Translations under genes and position numbers: made by a program
Origin: Chitinophagaceae bacterium
Lineage (GTDB): Bacteria > Bacteroidota > Bacteroidia > Chitinophagales > Chitinophagaceae
Assembly (NCBI GenBank): GCA_018061385.1
Contig: JAGOUF010000172.1
Coordinates: forward strand, 1 to 5,858
Length of the DNA stretch: 5,858 bases
Direction: 5' to 3'
Part shown: piece after piece, positions 4,306-5,858 of the stretch
Layout of the letters: every line of letters begins with the position of its first letter
Numbering within the stretch: position 1 is the first letter of the stretch
The notes under the pieces: generated by a model
Told to the model about the DNA's origin: nothing
Seen by the model: only the letters and a program-made list of their open reading frames with translations
Databases searched by the model: none

Positions 4306-5858
4306 TTACCTAGCCAAGTTTACAGCACGTTTTTCACGAATTACTGTTACTTTAATTTGACCAGGATATGTCATTTCAGTTTGAATTTTTTGTGCAATTT
4401 CAAAACTTAATTTATCGCTATCACCATCAGTTACTTTATCTGCTTCTACAATTACACGAAGTTCACGTCCAGCTTGTATGGCATACGCTTTTTCAACACC
4501 ATTATAAGCTTGAGCTAAGGTTTCTAAATCTTTAATACGTTGAATATACTGTTGCATAATTTCTCTTCTTGCACCTGGCCTTGCACCACTTATGGCATCA
4601 CAAGCTTGTATAATTGGAGAAATTACATATTGCATTTCCATTTCATCGTGGTGAGCACCAATTGCATTTACAACAGCTGGATTCTCACCATATTTTTCAG
4701 CCAATTTAGCACCCAATAATGCATGGCTTAATTCAGTTTCTTCATCTGGTACTTTACCAATATCATGCAATAAACCAGCACGTTTTGCTAACTTAGGATT
4801 CATACCTAACTCGGCTGCCATTACTCCACAAATATTGGCAGTTTCACGGCTGTGCATTAATAAATTTTGACCATAAGAACTACGAAAACGCATTTTACCA
4901 ACAATACGTACCAACTCTTTATGCAAACCATGTACACCTAGTTCAATAACAGTTCGTTCACCAATTTCTATAATTTGCTCTTCTAATTGACGACGAGTTT
5001 TTTCAACAACTTCTTCAATACGTGCAGGGTGAATTCGACCATCGGCAACCAAGCGTTGTAAACTTAAACGTGCAATTTCTCTACGCAATGGATCAAAAGA
5101 AGAAAGTACAACAGCTTCTGGGGTATCATCAACAATTAAATCTACGCCTGTAGCTGCTTCAATGGCTCTAATATTTCTACCTTCTCTGCCAATAATTTGT
5201 CCTTTAATTTCATCGCTTTCTAACTGAAATACAGTTACTGTGTTTTCAATGGTTTGCTCTGCAGCTGTACGTTGTATGCTTTGAATAACAATTTTACGAG
5301 CTTCTTTATTGGCTTTTTGTTTAGCATCTTCAATAATTTCTTGTTGTAAAGCCAATGCTTGTGTATGAGCTTCGTTCTTTAAACTTTCAATTAATTGATT
5401 TTTTGCTTCGTCGGCACTTAAGCCTGCAATTTTTTCTAACCTGCGAATGTGTTCTTCTTGGTGTTTTTCTAACTCGGTACGTTTTTGATTCACCACTTCA
5501 ATTTGGCGATTCAAGTTTTCTTTAATGGCCTCGTTTTCTTTAACCTGTTTTTCTAAGGCAGTATCTTTTTGGTTAATAGATACTTCTTTTTGCTTAATTC
5601 GGTTCTCGGCCTCATTAATTTTTTTGTTCTTTTCTAAAAGCTCTTTGTCATTTTCGGCTTTAAGTTGAACAAATTTTTCTTTTGCTTCAAGCTGTTTTTC
5701 TTTTTTAATTGTTTCTGCTCTTAGTTCGGCTTCTCTAACAATGCTTTGTGCCTGAGATTCGGCATCTTGAAGTTGCTTTTGGGTATTTTTTGCAAATACA
5801 ATTTTACCCAGCAATATGCCAGCAACTAAACAAACAAGTGCAACAATTATAGTAATAA
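4306..5858 (-). CDS. rny: Ribonuclease Y, nearly complete (extreme N-terminus outside window)
   Basis: RNase Y is a membrane-tethered endoribonuclease that starts mRNA decay. The frame is open to the right edge, with 516 residues visible; the family is usually about 510-525 long, so only a few N-terminal residues are missing. Numbering from the first visible codon (5856), a hydrophobic segment [17 protein letters not shown] (1-17) is the membrane anchor. A long Lys/Glu-rich coiled coil covers about 25-200. The KH RNA-binding domain has the GREG loop at 223-226 ([10 protein letters not shown]). The metal-dependent HD domain has His335 (LMHSRE), His364-Asp365 (LLHDIGK), His402-His403 (GAHHDE) and Asp420 (ACDAISG). 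An apparent internal TTG start at 5814 would delete the anchor and is not used. The stop is TAA at 4308-4306. No palindromic repeat interrupts this gene. A terminator follows it. Confidence 0.95.
   Translation of the reverse strand, partial: ITIIVALVCLVAGILLGKIVFAKNTQKQLQDAESQAQSIVREAELRAETIKKEKQLEAKEKFVQLKAENDKELLEKNKKINEAENRIKQKEVSINQKDTALEKQVKENEAIKENLNRQIEVVNQKRTELEKHQEEHIRRLEKIAGLSADEAKNQLIESLKNEAHTQALALQQEIIEDAKQKANKEARKIVIQSIQRTAAEQTIENTVTVFQLESDEIKGQIIGREGRNIRAIEAATGVDLIVDDTPEAVVLSSFDPLRREIARLSLQRLVADGRIHPARIEEVVEKTRRQLEEQIIEIGERTVIELGVHGLHKELVRIVGKMRFRSSYGQNLLMHSRETANICGVMAAELGMNPKLAKRAGLLHDIGKVPDEETELSHALLGAKLAEKYGENPAVVNAIGAHHDEMEMQYVISPIIQACDAISGARPGARREIMQQYIQRIKDLETLAQAYNGVEKAYAIQAGRELRVIVEADKVTDGDSDKLSFEIAQKIQTEMTYPGQIKVTVIREKRAVNLAR

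Noticed and set aside
4172..4360. Plus-strand open frame of 62 codons between rny and argF'.
   Set aside because: It starts in repeat copy B, runs through the rny terminator and ends antisense to the rny 3' end, so it is not a credible gene.
5812..5814. A TTG start for rny at 5814.
   Set aside because: The frame stays open to the window edge and encodes the expected membrane anchor upstream of this codon, so the real start lies beyond the window.

Overview
The window looks like chromosomal DNA of an AT-rich member of the Bacteroidota, probably of the Chitinophagaceae or a related group. The protein sequences, the Bacteroidota-type arginine enzymes (an N-acyl-ornithine carbamoyltransferase rather than an ordinary ornithine carbamoyltransferase) and the weak Shine-Dalgarno sequences all fit this. 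The family-level guess comes from general resemblance and is not proven.

All five protein genes lie on the minus strand, so they read from right to left. First is rny (5858 down to 4306), encoding the membrane-anchored ribonuclease Y; its extreme N-terminus lies beyond the window. A strong intrinsic terminator (4239-4275) follows it. Next is a repeat-rich intergenic region of about 380 bp (3925-4305). Then come four arginine-biosynthesis genes: argF' (3924-2959), argB (2954-2097), argE (1988-915) and argH (713 to beyond position 1, so its C-terminal half is missing). argF' and argB are only 4 bp apart. The argB-argE gap (108 bp) and the argE-argH gap (201 bp) are filled with palindromic sequence.

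The arginine enzymes form a pathway using acyl-protected intermediates. ArgB phosphorylates N-acyl-glutamate. The reductase and aminotransferase steps (ArgC, ArgD) are not in this window. ArgF' carbamoylates N-acyl-ornithine, ArgE removes the acyl group from N-acyl-citrulline, and ArgH cleaves argininosuccinate to arginine and fumarate. Residue 90 of ArgF' is valine. At this position glutamate marks the acetyl-specific enzyme and proline the succinyl-specific one, so succinylated intermediates are more likely than acetylated ones.

The most unusual content is repetitive DNA. A short GC-rich palindrome, roughly CCCCTAnCCCC-AAA-GGGG, occurs at least five times, always in the same orientation relative to the genes. 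Two copies lie between genes, one of them directly against the argF' start codon. Three lie inside argF' and argB, where they are translated in frame as short Pro/Gly/Arg-rich loops. A second repeat family with core GACGCAAC occurs three times in intergenic DNA. A third element, a perfect 11-bp hairpin, occurs twice between argB and argE with compensatory base changes. No new enzymatic or defence system was found. The candidate novelty is the set of palindromic elements that have entered conserved metabolic genes.
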